Shown here piece by piece: positions 44,946-53,341 of a stretch of DNA of 64,000 bases. The notes beneath the pieces are model-generated. The model had not been told where the DNA came from. It was given only the letters and a program-made list of their open reading frames with translations, and made no database searches. The translations under genes and the position numbers were made by a program. Positions within the stretch are counted from its first letter, which is position 1, and each line of letters begins with the position of its first letter. Source of the DNA: Leptotrichia hongkongensis (GTDB lineage Bacteria; Fusobacteriota; Fusobacteriia; Fusobacteriales; Leptotrichiaceae); NCBI RefSeq assembly GCF_007990635.1, contig NZ_AP019846.1, forward strand, positions 2,197,074 to 2,261,073. Direction: 5' to 3'.

Positions 44946-45650
44946 TTACTTTCCCTCCACAATTAATTTGTAGCCTAATCCTTTCATTGTTATTAATGAC
45001 ACAGGATGGGAAGGGTTAATTTCAATTTTTTCTCTAATACGTCTTATATGTGTCATCAGTGAATTTGTATAAACATAGGCATTTTCACCCCATACAGCTT
45101 CACACAATGTATCTATGGTTACAATACGTCCAGCGTTTCGATAAAGAGTCTGTAATAATTCATATTCCTTTGCAGTTAATGATATATTTTTATTATCTTT
45201 TATAATTTCTCCACGAGAAAAATCAATTTGACAGCCATTTAAATTTACAATTGGACTTTCTTTTTTGTAAGTTCGCCGCAAAATTGCTGTAATTCTAAAC
45301 AAAAGTTCTTTTGGCAAAAAAGGCTTTACAATGTAGTCATCCGCCCCTAATCCAAAGCCCTTGAATTTATCCTCATCTTCTCCACGTGCTGTAAGAAATA
45401 ATACTGGATAATTACTGGCTTTTCTCAACTTTTCCAGCAATTCAAAACCATTTCCATCTGGAAGCATAACATCCAGTATCGCTAAATCAGGCTGTTTTTC
45501 TTCAACACATTTCATAGTTTCCTTCACACTTTTTGCAGTCTGTACATTTTTATACCCGTAATCAGCTAAAATTGATATAGTCATATCTAAAATTTCCTGC
45601 TCATCATCAACAATTAAAATACATTTATTTGTCAAATATTTTTCAATCAT
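44946..45650 (-). CDS. OmpR/VanR-type response regulator
   Basis: 234 aa. The receiver domain has the acidic pair in ILIVDDEQE, the phospho-acceptor Asp in LAILDVMLPDGNGFE and conserved Lys in YIVKPFLPKEL. The C-terminal winged helix has LTAKEYELLQTLYRNAGRIVT and NSLMTHIRRIREKIE. AAGGAG precedes the ATG. It is divergent from the membrane protein at 45859. Two 13-base direct repeats 33 bases apart in the shared intergenic region are candidate binding sites. Confidence 0.95.
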   Translation of the reverse strand: MIEKYLTNKCILIVDDEQEILDMTISILADYGYKNVQTAKSVKETMKCVEEKQPDLAILDVMLPDGNGFELLEKLRKASNYPVLFLTARGEDEDKFKGFGLGADDYIVKPFLPKELLFRITAILRRTYKKESPIVNLNGCQIDFSRGEIIKDNKNISLTAKEYELLQTLYRNAGRIVTIDTLCEAVWGENAYVYTNSLMTHIRRIREKIEINPSHPVSLITMKGLGYKLIVEGK

Positions 45651-45736
45651 TTCAAAATCTCCTTTTTTTGCTATTTAAAATTTTATAAATTAATTATAGC
45701 ATATAAATTAATTTCAGTTTTTTATTTTTCAAAAAA

Positions 45737-45782
45737 GTAAGGTAAATGTAAAGTAGAAAGAATATTATCGTAAGGTTGATGT
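45737..45782. promoter_or_regulatory. Direct-repeat operator candidate for the two-component regulator
   Basis: GTAAGGTAAATGT (45737-45749) and GTAAGGTTGATGT (45770-45782) differ at two positions. They are 33 bases apart centre to centre, about three helical turns on one face, as expected for OmpR-family dimers. They lie between the regulator gene and the divergent membrane-protein gene. Confidence 0.5.
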
Positions 45783-45858
45783 GATAATATATGAGTGTAG
45801 AAAAGGAGGAAAGTACAAAATAAATATAAAAAAATTAACAGATGAGAGGAAGATTATT

Positions 45859-46203
45859 ATGAAAATGGAACTAATAAAAAAATTAAGCGATGATGTTTTT
45901 GCAGATAAAAAACAACATTTAATGGCTAGCAGAATAGCATTAATTATGAGCTTAGTACCTATTTTAAGTCAAATTATGTCAATATTTAAGGTAAATTATG
46001 TAATAGCACATATGTTTGGTGCAGTAAATGCCTTGTGTATTTTAGGTTCTTTTGTATTATCTGTTTTATGCATAAAAAATCAAAAAAATCGTAATTTTAT
46101 GAATATTTGCTCAATAATAATAAGTGGATTTTTTATGCTTGTTGTTGCAGCGTTGATGGCTATAGGTTTAATTTATACTATTGCCTATGTAGTAAAACAC
46201 TAG
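45859..46203 (+). CDS. Small membrane protein divergent from the two-component genes
   Basis: 114 aa from the ATG at 45859, behind AGAGGAAG; the frame is open further left but without a ribosome site. A short polar N-terminus (KMELIKKLSDDVFADKKQH) is followed by three hydrophobic helices. There is no recognised family. Divergent position and the direct-repeat operator suggest it is the main target of the adjacent two-component system. Confidence 0.72.
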   Translation: MKMELIKKLSDDVFADKKQHLMASRIALIMSLVPILSQIMSIFKVNYVIAHMFGAVNALCILGSFVLSVLCIKNQKNRNFMNICSIIISGFFMLVVAALMAIGLIYTIAYVVKH

Positions 46204-46283
46204 AAGAATTAGGAATTTTCGTATAATATTATTTCAAATATTTGAATTTCATATTATAAGTAAAAAATCTGATTATATAAAAA

Positions 46284-46317
46284 GGCTGTCTCATAAGATT
46301 TATTTTATGAAACAGCC
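46284..46317. terminator. Bidirectional terminator
   Basis: GGCTGTCTCATAA and TTATGAAACAGCC arms form a 13-bp stem with one mismatch. The minus strand continues into TTTTTATAT and the plus strand into AATTTTATT. It serves two convergent genes. Confidence 0.8.
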
Positions 46318-46351
46318 AATTTTATTAAAAAAATTCTAATATCTCAAAAGC

Positions 46352-46846
46352 TCAACTTTTTATATCATAAAAATTTTCCAAAATCAGTAAAATTTCCTCA
46401 CCATAATCCCTGATTTTACGCTTCCCCATTCCCTTTAACTGCGAAAGTTCTTCCATATTTTTAGGATTGGTTTTTGCAATATTTGCCAAAAGCTGGTTTG
46501 AAGCAATAATATATGGCGGATAGCCCAACAGCTGTGCTTCTCCTGCTCGCCATTCCTTTAATATCTTGTACAGTTCCACTTCATCTTCTGTCAAATACTC
46601 CATATAATTTGGGTTAGCATCTTTAAATTCTTTTACATCTTGTGTAAAATTATCTTTTCCAGAGTTTTTATTAAATTTATCTATTTTTTCACACTCAACA
46701 AAAGCCGTCCAGTAATATTTCCCCTCAATTTTCACCAATTCAGCCTGATACTTCACAATTTGAACATCTTTTAACACTTTTTCCAGTTTTTCCTGCTCAA
46801 ATTCCTCCATTTTATCATCAAATGGCAATGTTACTATTTTTAACAC
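46352..46846 (-). CDS. HRDC-domain protein
   Basis: 164 aa, GTG start (46844-46846) with AGGGGG eight bases upstream. The C-terminal about 80 residues form an HRDC domain: LYKILKEWRAGEAQLLGYPPYIIASNQLLANIA and LSQLKGMGKRKIRDYGEEIL, the nucleic-acid-binding fold of RecQ and RNase D tails. The N-terminal half (about 1-85) is polar and not recognised. There is no helicase or nuclease domain. It lies 25 bases after pheT on the same strand. Confidence 0.82.
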   Translation of the reverse strand: MLKIVTLPFDDKMEEFEQEKLEKVLKDVQIVKYQAELVKIEGKYYWTAFVECEKIDKFNKNSGKDNFTQDVKEFKDANPNYMEYLTEDEVELYKILKEWRAGEAQLLGYPPYIIASNQLLANIAKTNPKNMEELSQLKGMGKRKIRDYGEEILLILENFYDIKS

Positions 46847-46871
46847 CTCAATTTCCCCCTTTTTTATATTC

Positions 46872-49268
46872 TTACTGTCTTAAAACCGCACCATAATCCT
46901 TCTCAACCTTAGCTACAATTTTATTGGAAATGTCTACAATTTCTTTTTCTTCCAGTGTTTTGCTCTTATCTCTTAGAACTACGCTGATTGCCACACTCTT
47001 CATTCCTGGCAGTACTCCTACACCTTGATAAATATCAAATAGTTCCACTTTTTCTATTTTCTTGTCAACTTTCTGGATTGTTTTTAATACATCTCCAACA
47101 AGAATTTCTTCCTTCATAACGAATGCAAAATCTCTTGGAACTGCCGGATATTTTACAATTCCTTGATAATTTACCTTTTTACCGATATATTTCTGAATCA
47201 AGTCAATGTTAAATTCTCCAACTAGAACTGATGTTTTCCCTAAGTCAAAGTTTTCCAGCACATCTGGATGAATTTCTCCAAAACTTCCAATTAATTCACG
47301 TCCCACAAATACATCAACTGAACGTCCAGGGTGGAACTGGCTTTGTTCAGAACGTTTTATCATATAGTTATTAAATTTAAGCTGTGTAAAGATTTCTTCT
47401 ACAATTCCCTTCAAATCGTAAAAATCGTAAGGAACAGGTTTTGGATTCCACAATGTCTTGTCGTTTTCTCCAGCCAGAATTATTCCCAATTTCACTTCTT
47501 CTTTTGCCAATTCTTCGGCTTTTTCAAAAGTTCTGCTCACTTCAAAGAATCTGATATTTGAAACATTTCTGTTAATGTTATCCTTTGCGTTTTTGATAAG
47601 GCTGTAAAGCAATGTCGGACGCAATGTTACGAAATCCTCTGTAATTGGTTTTAACACATCAATCAGTTTTTCCTGTGCAACTGTATATTTTATTTTTTCC
47701 ATCGCATCTTTTGGAACAAAGCTGTAGTTGATAACTTCCTTAAGTCCTGCATTTGCTGCAATAAGCTTTACCTGCGTAGAAAGTTTTGTTGTGTCAATAA
47801 CTGGCTGTTCACTAATATCCAGTTTCGGTAAAATGTTTTCGATATTGTCAAAACCATACATTCTGATGATTTCTTCAAAGTAGTCCTGCTCATTTTCCAA
47901 ATCATCTCGGTAACTTGGTGCAGTCAATGTCAAAGTTTCTCCATTATCCACAACTTCGATTTCAAGTCTAGTTAAAATTCCAATAACAGTTTCACGAGGA
48001 ATTACTTTCCCAACGAAACGGTTCAGTCTTTCAAAATTAAGTTCAGCAGATTTTTTCTCATAAGGGACAGGATAATTATCAACAGCTCCAGCCAATATTA
48101 CTCCACCTGCTACTTCCTGAATCAAGTTTGCAAGTCTATTTATCACATTAATCGCATTTTCCTCGTCCACTCTTCTTTCAAACCTGTATGAAGAGTCGCT
48201 TGATAAAGTCAATCTTCTTGAAGTTTTTCTCACATTTTGCGAGTTAAAGTTTGCTACTTCCAGAAGGATATTTTTTGTATTTTCAGTAATTTGTGAATTT
48301 TCTCCGCCCATTACACCACCAAGTGCCACAGCCTTCACCCCATCTGAAATTACAATATCATCACTATTTAACTCTCTTTCCTGTTCATCAAGCGTAACCA
48401 GTTTTTCATTTTCAAGCCCTGCTCTCACAACAATCTTTCCACCTTCAATTTTATCAAGGTCAAAAGCATGATTAGGCTGATTAAGTTCCATCATCACAAA
48501 ATTTGAAGCATCTACAATATTATTAATACTTCTGATTCCAATAGATTCTACTCTTTCCTTAAGCCATTTTGGACTGTCCTTAACCGTTACATTTTTAATA
48601 ATTCTAGCCACATATCTTTTCGCCAAATTGCTGTCTGCAATTTCAACCGAAATATTGTCGGCAGTTTTTTCGCTACTTTCAGTATTTATCACAAAACTAG
48701 GATATTTTACTTCCTTCCCGTAATAAGCCCCCAGTTCTCTTGCAATCCCAATATGCGATAAACAATCAGGACGGTTTGGCGTAATTTCCAGCTCGAACAC
48801 AGTATCATTAATTCCCAAATATTCCTTCATTGGTATTCCAGCAGGTGTATCTTGAGGTAAAATCATAATCCCGTCAGAATCCTTGCCAATATTCAGCTCT
48901 TCTTCTGAACAAAGCATTCCATTTGATTCTACACCTCTTATCTTCCCTTTTTTAATAACAAAGTCTTCAGCCAGTTTTGCTCCAACCTGTGCTAAAACAA
49001 CCTTATCCCCAGTCTTATGATTAGATGCACCACATACAACCTGCAAAATTTCCTTCCCATTATCTATTTTACAAATCGTCAAATGATCCGAATCAGGATG
49101 CATCTCCTTTTCAACAATATGTGCCGTTACAACATTTTCCAAGTTTTCCCCCAGCACTTCGATTTTTTCCACTTCCTGCCCAATCATAGTAAGGGCATTC
49201 TCCATTTCATTTATTTCTATTCCATCTAAATCTATATACTGCTTTAACCAGTTCAACGAAATCAGCAT
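46872..49268 (-). CDS. pheT: Phenylalanyl-tRNA synthetase beta subunit
   Basis: 798 aa, full-length bacterial type. The N-terminal tRNA-binding (EMAP-like) domain spans about 40-150 (IGQEVEKIEVLGENLENVVT). Then come B3/B4 with FELEITPNRPDCLSHIGIARELGAYY, B5, the catalytic-like core and a C-terminal anticodon-binding FDX-ACB domain (VKYPAVPRDFAFVMKEEI). AAGGAG precedes the ATG. It is separated from pheS by about 2 kb holding a GNAT gene, a broken gene and a structured repeat. Confidence 0.97.
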   Translation of the reverse strand: MLISLNWLKQYIDLDGIEINEMENALTMIGQEVEKIEVLGENLENVVTAHIVEKEMHPDSDHLTICKIDNGKEILQVVCGASNHKTGDKVVLAQVGAKLAEDFVIKKGKIRGVESNGMLCSEEELNIGKDSDGIMILPQDTPAGIPMKEYLGINDTVFELEITPNRPDCLSHIGIARELGAYYGKEVKYPSFVINTESSEKTADNISVEIADSNLAKRYVARIIKNVTVKDSPKWLKERVESIGIRSINNIVDASNFVMMELNQPNHAFDLDKIEGGKIVVRAGLENEKLVTLDEQERELNSDDIVISDGVKAVALGGVMGGENSQITENTKNILLEVANFNSQNVRKTSRRLTLSSDSSYRFERRVDEENAINVINRLANLIQEVAGGVILAGAVDNYPVPYEKKSAELNFERLNRFVGKVIPRETVIGILTRLEIEVVDNGETLTLTAPSYRDDLENEQDYFEEIIRMYGFDNIENILPKLDISEQPVIDTTKLSTQVKLIAANAGLKEVINYSFVPKDAMEKIKYTVAQEKLIDVLKPITEDFVTLRPTLLYSLIKNAKDNINRNVSNIRFFEVSRTFEKAEELAKEEVKLGIILAGENDKTLWNPKPVPYDFYDLKGIVEEIFTQLKFNNYMIKRSEQSQFHPGRSVDVFVGRELIGSFGEIHPDVLENFDLGKTSVLVGEFNIDLIQKYIGKKVNYQGIVKYPAVPRDFAFVMKEEILVGDVLKTIQKVDKKIEKVELFDIYQGVGVLPGMKSVAISVVLRDKSKTLEEKEIVDISNKIVAKVEKDYGAVLRQ

Positions 49269-49398
49269 TTTTTTCTCCTTATTTTTCTTTTTTTTATTTC
49301 AAATATATTATACAATCTATCTTATTAATAAATGATAATCCAAGTTTTTTGATTAGTAATTATTTTTTCTTTTTTTTATTTATCATAAGTTTTTCTAA

Positions 49399-49859
49399 GC
49401 AGGGAGATCAAACGCTATCTCCCTGCACCCACGCTTTACGCAAAACTTTCTTATAAAAGAAAAAGAAAACTCGATTTTTAATAAAGATTATTTCATTTCT
49501 TTAAATAATTACAATTTAAATTATATTCAAAAATCTCAAACAGTTCTTTTTCTTTTAACGAAATTTTGCTTGATTTTTGTTTTAATCAAACAATCATTGT
49601 AATTAAATTAAAATGTCGTGATTTTTTTGGAATAAAATTGATTGTCTGAGCTTTTTCAAGATTTTTAAATTACTAAAATTTAGAGAGTTTATAATAACTT
49701 TTATTAAAAAGCGAGTTTCAATTTTATTTCAAAAAAATGCTTAGACAAGCTGGGATTAGTGCGTAGCACTTTCGCCAAAATCTTCAGATGTTATAATTTG
49801 AAGAAATTGAAATAACTAATATTGCGAAATAAAAGGGAATAGCGACTGTTCCCCTTTGC
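49399..49859 (+). repeat. Structured intergenic repeat, copy 2 (long form)
   Basis: The 5' hairpin is GCAGGGAGAT/ATCTCCCTGC, loop CAAACGCT. Long-range pairs are 49440-49470 with 49542-49569, and 49622-49641 with 49718-49737 (TCAATTTTATT). A terminal hairpin at about 49831-49858 has loop TAGCGACTG, roughly the complement of the 5' loop. Against copy 3 it carries about 90 extra bases before the 3' hairpin. It occupies most of the pheT upstream gap; no gene is seen in 49269-50017. Confidence 0.8.
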
Positions 49860-50017
49860 TTTATAAAAAAACATACAAATTATAGAAAAATATTTATTAA
49901 CCATAATAATTTATTTATAAAATTTACCAATGAAAGTTTTATAAATTCCTATAATCAAACAAATTTAAAAATATGTTTTTGCTATTTTTATAAATAATTC
50001 GGGTTTTTCTATATACT

Positions 50018-50806
50018 TCATATTTTTTGAAAAATTACTTCTCCAGTTTTCTTCTCAATTTGTATATTTTTATTGTTCTTATTTTCTAAAACCGTAATTT
50101 TTCCAATTTCCTTCAAAAATAATTTTCCAAAATCTTACCTTTTGATTTTCCACTCTAATTCCATTTTTATCTAAAAAATATATTCAGAAATTTTGACTTT
50201 TTCCAAATTTTTATCCATATTCAAGCTAAAAATCTTATCTTTCGCAGAATCAATTTCTTCAATAATTCCGAATTTAAAGTCAAAATTATCCTTATTTCTA
50301 GCATCTTCATTATATTCATTCTTTAAAACAAAATCAATATAATTTTTTACAAACAATTTTGAAGCCATCCTGTTTAATTTCAAATTTATTGTAATTTTTT
50401 CCAAATTATTATTTATTAAATTTTCTTTATTTTCTACTTCAATAACAAGAAATTCTACATCGTCAGAGCCATTTTTCAAATTCAAATAGAAATAATTTTT
50501 CACATCTTCAAAAAATATTTTTTTCTTTTTCAAGACGTCTTCAAAGCCATTTTTGTAAAAAATATATTTACCAACCGAACTTTCTTCCATTTTTAGCCAT
50601 AAAAACTGAATTGGTGCAAGTGATATAATGAATATTCCAATCCAGAATAAAAACTCAAAATAACTTTTTCCCCAGTTCACAAGCGATGTAATTACAAGGA
50701 AAAATCCGAAAACAATGCAAATTGCTATAATAAATGTGCTTTTTATAATTAGAACTTGTGAAACTGCAGCTTTTCCAACTGTTTTTCCTAATATTTTTTC
50801 TTTCAT
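50018..50806 (-). pseudogene. Membrane protein gene broken by two small frameshifts
   Basis: From the ATG at 50806 the frame encodes two N-terminal helices (about 22-70), then a polar domain, and stops at 50171 after KISEYIF. Coding sequence clearly continues: LDKNGIRVENQKV in the next frame, then DFGKLFLKEIGKITVLENK and QIEKKTGEVIFQKI back in the original frame, to TGA at 50018-50020. Loss of one T in a T run plus one extra base about 45 bases later explains this, giving about 262 codons ancestrally. Sequencing error in homopolymers is the main alternative. The family is unknown. Confidence 0.65.
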
Positions 50807-50815
50807 TTTCAAAAA

Positions 50816-51298
50816 TTATCTCTCTTTATCTTTTCTAAATTTTTCCATTCTTACAATTCCTTCATCATCTGCTTTATTTATTCCATTTTTGTAGCTATAT
50901 TCCATTTTTTTATAAAATTGTACAGCTGTAATAGACGCAGGTATCTCGATTCTTTTGGCTCTTAAAAAATATTCATCTTTTTCCAATGTTTCAATAATTT
51001 TTCGTCCTATTCCCTTTCCTTGATGTTCAGGCGAGATAAAAATAGTAAATAAAGAACTTTCATCAATTTTATCCCAATATGGTGCAATTGCTCCACATCC
51101 AATAATATTGCCCTTTTCTTCGGCAACATAAAAATGTGTCCACGAAGCTCTTTTAAGAACATTTTCAGGCTGGAAATTATTTACATAATTTTCTATTGTA
51201 TCAGCAGAATAATCTTTTATATTTGTTTTTCGCAATGTTTCTGCAATCAATTCAGATACTTTTTTAGCGTCTTTTTCTTCAAATCTGCGTATTTTCAT
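50816..51298 (-). CDS. GNAT-family N-acetyltransferase
   Basis: 160 aa, complete GNAT fold. The acetyl-CoA-binding motif A is SLFTIFISPEHQGKGIGRKIIETLE (R/Q-x-x-G-x-G/A type), followed by a motif B PASITAVQFYKKMEYSYKNGI. The substrate is unknown; small-molecule or peptide acetylation is typical. It lies 30 bases after pheS and just before the broken membrane gene, so it has probably been inserted between pheS and pheT. Confidence 0.88.
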   Translation of the reverse strand: MKIRRFEEKDAKKVSELIAETLRKTNIKDYSADTIENYVNNFQPENVLKRASWTHFYVAEEKGNIIGCGAIAPYWDKIDESSLFTIFISPEHQGKGIGRKIIETLEKDEYFLRAKRIEIPASITAVQFYKKMEYSYKNGINKADDEGIVRMEKFRKDKER

Positions 51299-51328
51299 AT
51301 TTTTCTTTCGAATTACACTAATTAAATC

Positions 51329-52348
51329 CTAAAATTGATTTAAAAATCTCTCATCATTTTCAAAAAATGCCCTCAAATCATCAATTCCATATTTTAACAT
51401 TGTAATTCTTTCAAGCCCTAGCCCGAATGCAAAACCTTGATATTTTTTCGGATCGATTCCAACACCTTCCAGAACTTTTGGATTTACCATTCCGCTTCCT
51501 AGAATTTCAAGCCACCCAGTCCCTTTACAAACTCTACATCCAGCTCCTTTACAAACTCCACATTCTACATCCATTTCAGCCGATGGTTCTGTGAATGGGA
51601 AAAAATGCGGACGGAACCTTACTTTTCTGTCTTCTCCAAATATTTTTTTCACGATATTTTCCAAAATCGCTTTAAAATTAGCAAAAGAAACATCTTCTCC
51701 TACCATAAGCCCTTCCATCTGATGAAACATTGGCGTATGTGACACATCGTAGTCTGGGCGGTAAACTTTCCCAATCGAAATCATCCTAAATGGTGGTTTT
51801 CTATCTTCCATATATCTAATTTGCATACCAGAAGTTTGTGTTCTTAGCACAACATTTTCTTCTTCGATGTAAAATGTATCTGAAATTTCACGTGAAGGAT
51901 GTGTTTTTGGAATGTTTAATGCATCAAAATTATATTTTACATATTCCACTTCTGGTCCATCCACAATGTCAAATCCCATTGTAGAAACAATGTCCTTTAT
52001 TTCCATAACTGTCTTTGTAAGCGGATGAAGCGAACCCACGTTAGCCTTTCTTCCTGGCAAAGTCACATCTATAGTTTCGTTTTTCAGTCTTTGCTGTTTT
52101 GCAATTTCCTTTAAGTCAGTATTTACTTCTTCAAGTCTATTTTGCAGTACATTTTTTATTTCATTCGTAACTTTTCCAAATTCAGCCCGCTTTTCAGCTG
52201 CAATATCAGCCATTCCCTTCATAATAGCTGTAAATTCCCCTTTTTTCCCCAATATCTTAACTCTGAGGTCATTCAGCTCCTCAAGATTTTCCACCTCTTT
52301 AAGTTTTGCTAACACTTCTTCTTTCAAGTGTGCCAATTTGTCTAACAT
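51329..52348 (-). CDS. pheS: Phenylalanyl-tRNA synthetase alpha subunit
   Basis: 339 aa from the ATG at 52348, which has GGAGG immediately upstream; the frame opens earlier at 52369 without a ribosome site. The N-terminal coiled coil (about 1-85) is followed by class II motifs: motif 1 around HPLTKTVMEIKDI, motif 2 FRMISIGKVYRPDYDVSHTP and motif 3 GFAFGLGLERITML. The CGVCKGAGCRVCKGTGW insert is a Cys-rich element found in many PheS proteins. The usual partner pheT lies 2 kb away. Confidence 0.97.
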   Translation of the reverse strand: MLDKLAHLKEEVLAKLKEVENLEELNDLRVKILGKKGEFTAIMKGMADIAAEKRAEFGKVTNEIKNVLQNRLEEVNTDLKEIAKQQRLKNETIDVTLPGRKANVGSLHPLTKTVMEIKDIVSTMGFDIVDGPEVEYVKYNFDALNIPKTHPSREISDTFYIEEENVVLRTQTSGMQIRYMEDRKPPFRMISIGKVYRPDYDVSHTPMFHQMEGLMVGEDVSFANFKAILENIVKKIFGEDRKVRFRPHFFPFTEPSAEMDVECGVCKGAGCRVCKGTGWLEILGSGMVNPKVLEGVGIDPKKYQGFAFGLGLERITMLKYGIDDLRAFFENDERFLNQF

Positions 52349-52461
52349 TTTTCCTCCTGTTTGCTTCACTTTTCTTTATTTTTACCATAAAAATTTATGT
52401 TTTTATTATATCACACTTTAAATATATTAAAAAGTTTAAATTTCCAAAACGAAAATAAACA

Positions 52462-52490
52462 TTGAATAAAATTTAAAAAAATGTTATAAT
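52462..52490 (+). promoter_or_regulatory. Promoter of the candidate small RNA
   Basis: TTGAAT at 52462-52467, 17-base spacer, TATAAT at 52485-52490. Predicted transcript start is near 52497. Confidence 0.65.
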
Positions 52491-52496
52491 ATTTTC

Positions 52497-52576
52497 ATAT
52501 AAAAAACAATCTGTGTGGAATTTTTTATAAATTTGTGAAAAAAATCCTTGTTCTTAATTGAGCAGGGATTTTTTTT
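52497..52576 (+). ncRNA. Candidate antitoxin-like small RNA, about 80 nt
   Basis: It lies between a good promoter and a strong terminator, with no open frame. It contains CAATCTGTGTG (52507-52517), exactly complementary to CACACAGATTG (52627-52637) that abuts the Shine-Dalgarno of the downstream peptide gene. It also contains TTGTGAAA (52533-52540), complementary to TTTCACAA (52603-52610). The two patches are collinear in antiparallel pairing, 15 and 16 bases apart. The likely role is to block translation of the peptide mRNA in trans; the RNA itself is inferred, not observed. Confidence 0.62.
52541..52576 (+). terminator. Terminator of the candidate small RNA
   Basis: AAAATCCTTGTTC and GAGCAGGGATTTT form a continuous 13-bp stem (two G-U pairs) with loop TTAATT, ending in eight Ts. 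The -35 of the next promoter (52558-52563) lies inside this hairpin. Confidence 0.85.
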
Positions 52577-52586
52577 ATGATATAAT
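52558..52586 (+). promoter_or_regulatory. Promoter of the small hydrophobic peptide gene
   Basis: TTGAGC at 52558-52563, 17-base spacer, TATAAT at 52581-52586, giving a transcript from about 52593 with a leader of nearly 60 bases. Confidence 0.65.
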
Positions 52587-52649
52587 AAGCAAGTCAAAAA
52601 GGTTTCACAAGCCTTTTAGGCAGTTTCACACAGATTGGAGGTGGTAACG

Positions 52650-52721
52650 ATGATTAATCAAGACTGGGCTATTTTGCTGGTTATAATCGTTCTATTTTTG
52701 ATTTTTAGCCATCAAAGATAG
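52650..52721 (+). CDS. 23-residue single-span hydrophobic peptide, candidate type I toxin
   Basis: ATG at 52650 follows GGAGGTGG with ideal spacing. The peptide starts MINQDWAILLVI, continues with a run of I/V/L/F residues (about 7-19) and ends SHQR: a short polar N-terminus, one membrane span and a basic tail, the layout of type I toxin peptides. The 5' leader pairs with the upstream small RNA. AGGCAG (52618-52623) can also pair with CTGCCT (52744-52749) in the 3' untranslated region, a 5'-3' interaction known in type I toxin mRNAs. No homology to a named toxin is claimed. Confidence 0.65.
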   Translation: MINQDWAILLVIIVLFLIFSHQR

Positions 52722-52751
52722 TCGGAACTTGATAATCTCCTTTCTGCCTTA

Positions 52752-52798
52752 TACCCACTGGTTTATCTGCTAACTAGTGGGTTTTATTATTTTTTGGA
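52752..52798 (+). terminator. Terminator of the hydrophobic peptide gene
   Basis: CCCACT and AGTGGG arms, with an inner GTT/AAC pairing, followed by TTTTATTATTTTTT. Confidence 0.85.
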
Positions 52799-52814
52799 TA
52801 TTTTGATTAATAAA

Positions 52815-52854
52815 AAAGACATAATAATGAAATACTCTTCAAAATTATGTCTTT
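52815..52854. terminator. Terminator of the phosphoesterase gene
   Basis: AAAGACATAAT and ATTATGTCTTT arms (11 bp) with T-rich sequence on both sides; it also backs up the peptide terminator. Confidence 0.7.
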
Positions 52855-52888
52855 ATATTATTTGGAATGAAGTCAACGATGACTTGAA

Positions 52889-53341
52889 TTATTTTAATAT
52901 TTTTTGCTCAAATTTTTTACCACCATAATAAATCATATATTTTTTATCCTGCAATGCTCCTGGATTTACATACATTACTCCACCTTTTTCTGAAATAAAT
53001 TCTTTGTGTGTATGTCCAAAAATACAAATTTCGGCTTTTTCTAAATGTACTTTTTTCTCTAATTCTTCAAGTGTAGTTTTTACGTTATACAGATGTCCAT
53101 GTGTTAATAACACCTTTTTTCCCATTAAATCAAATATTTTAGTTTCTCTAGACTCATAATCATCCATATCAGTATTACCCTTTACAATGGCAAAAAGTAC
53201 ATCTCTATAGACTAACGACATATCAATTGCGTCTGTGCTATGATCTCCTGCAAAAATTACGATTTCTGGCTGCTCCAAATCTATTACTTGCTGAAAATAC
53301 TCAAGCCTCCCATGACTATCAGAACAAATTAATACTTTCAT
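52889..53341 (-). CDS. YfcE/MJ0936-type metallophosphoesterase
   Basis: 150 aa from the ATG at 53341, behind GGAGATTTA (the frame opens at 53359 without a site). Metal ligands are visible in order: ICSDSHGR (Asp, His), VIFAGDHSTD (Asp), VKGNTD (Asn), LTHGHL (His) and IFGHTHKEF (His-x-His). It is a small two-metal phosphodiesterase; the natural substrate is unknown. Single gene. Confidence 0.9.
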   Translation of the reverse strand: MKVLICSDSHGRLEYFQQVIDLEQPEIVIFAGDHSTDAIDMSLVYRDVLFAIVKGNTDMDDYESRETKIFDLMGKKVLLTHGHLYNVKTTLEELEKKVHLEKAEICIFGHTHKEFISEKGGVMYVNPGALQDKKYMIYYGGKKFEQKILK

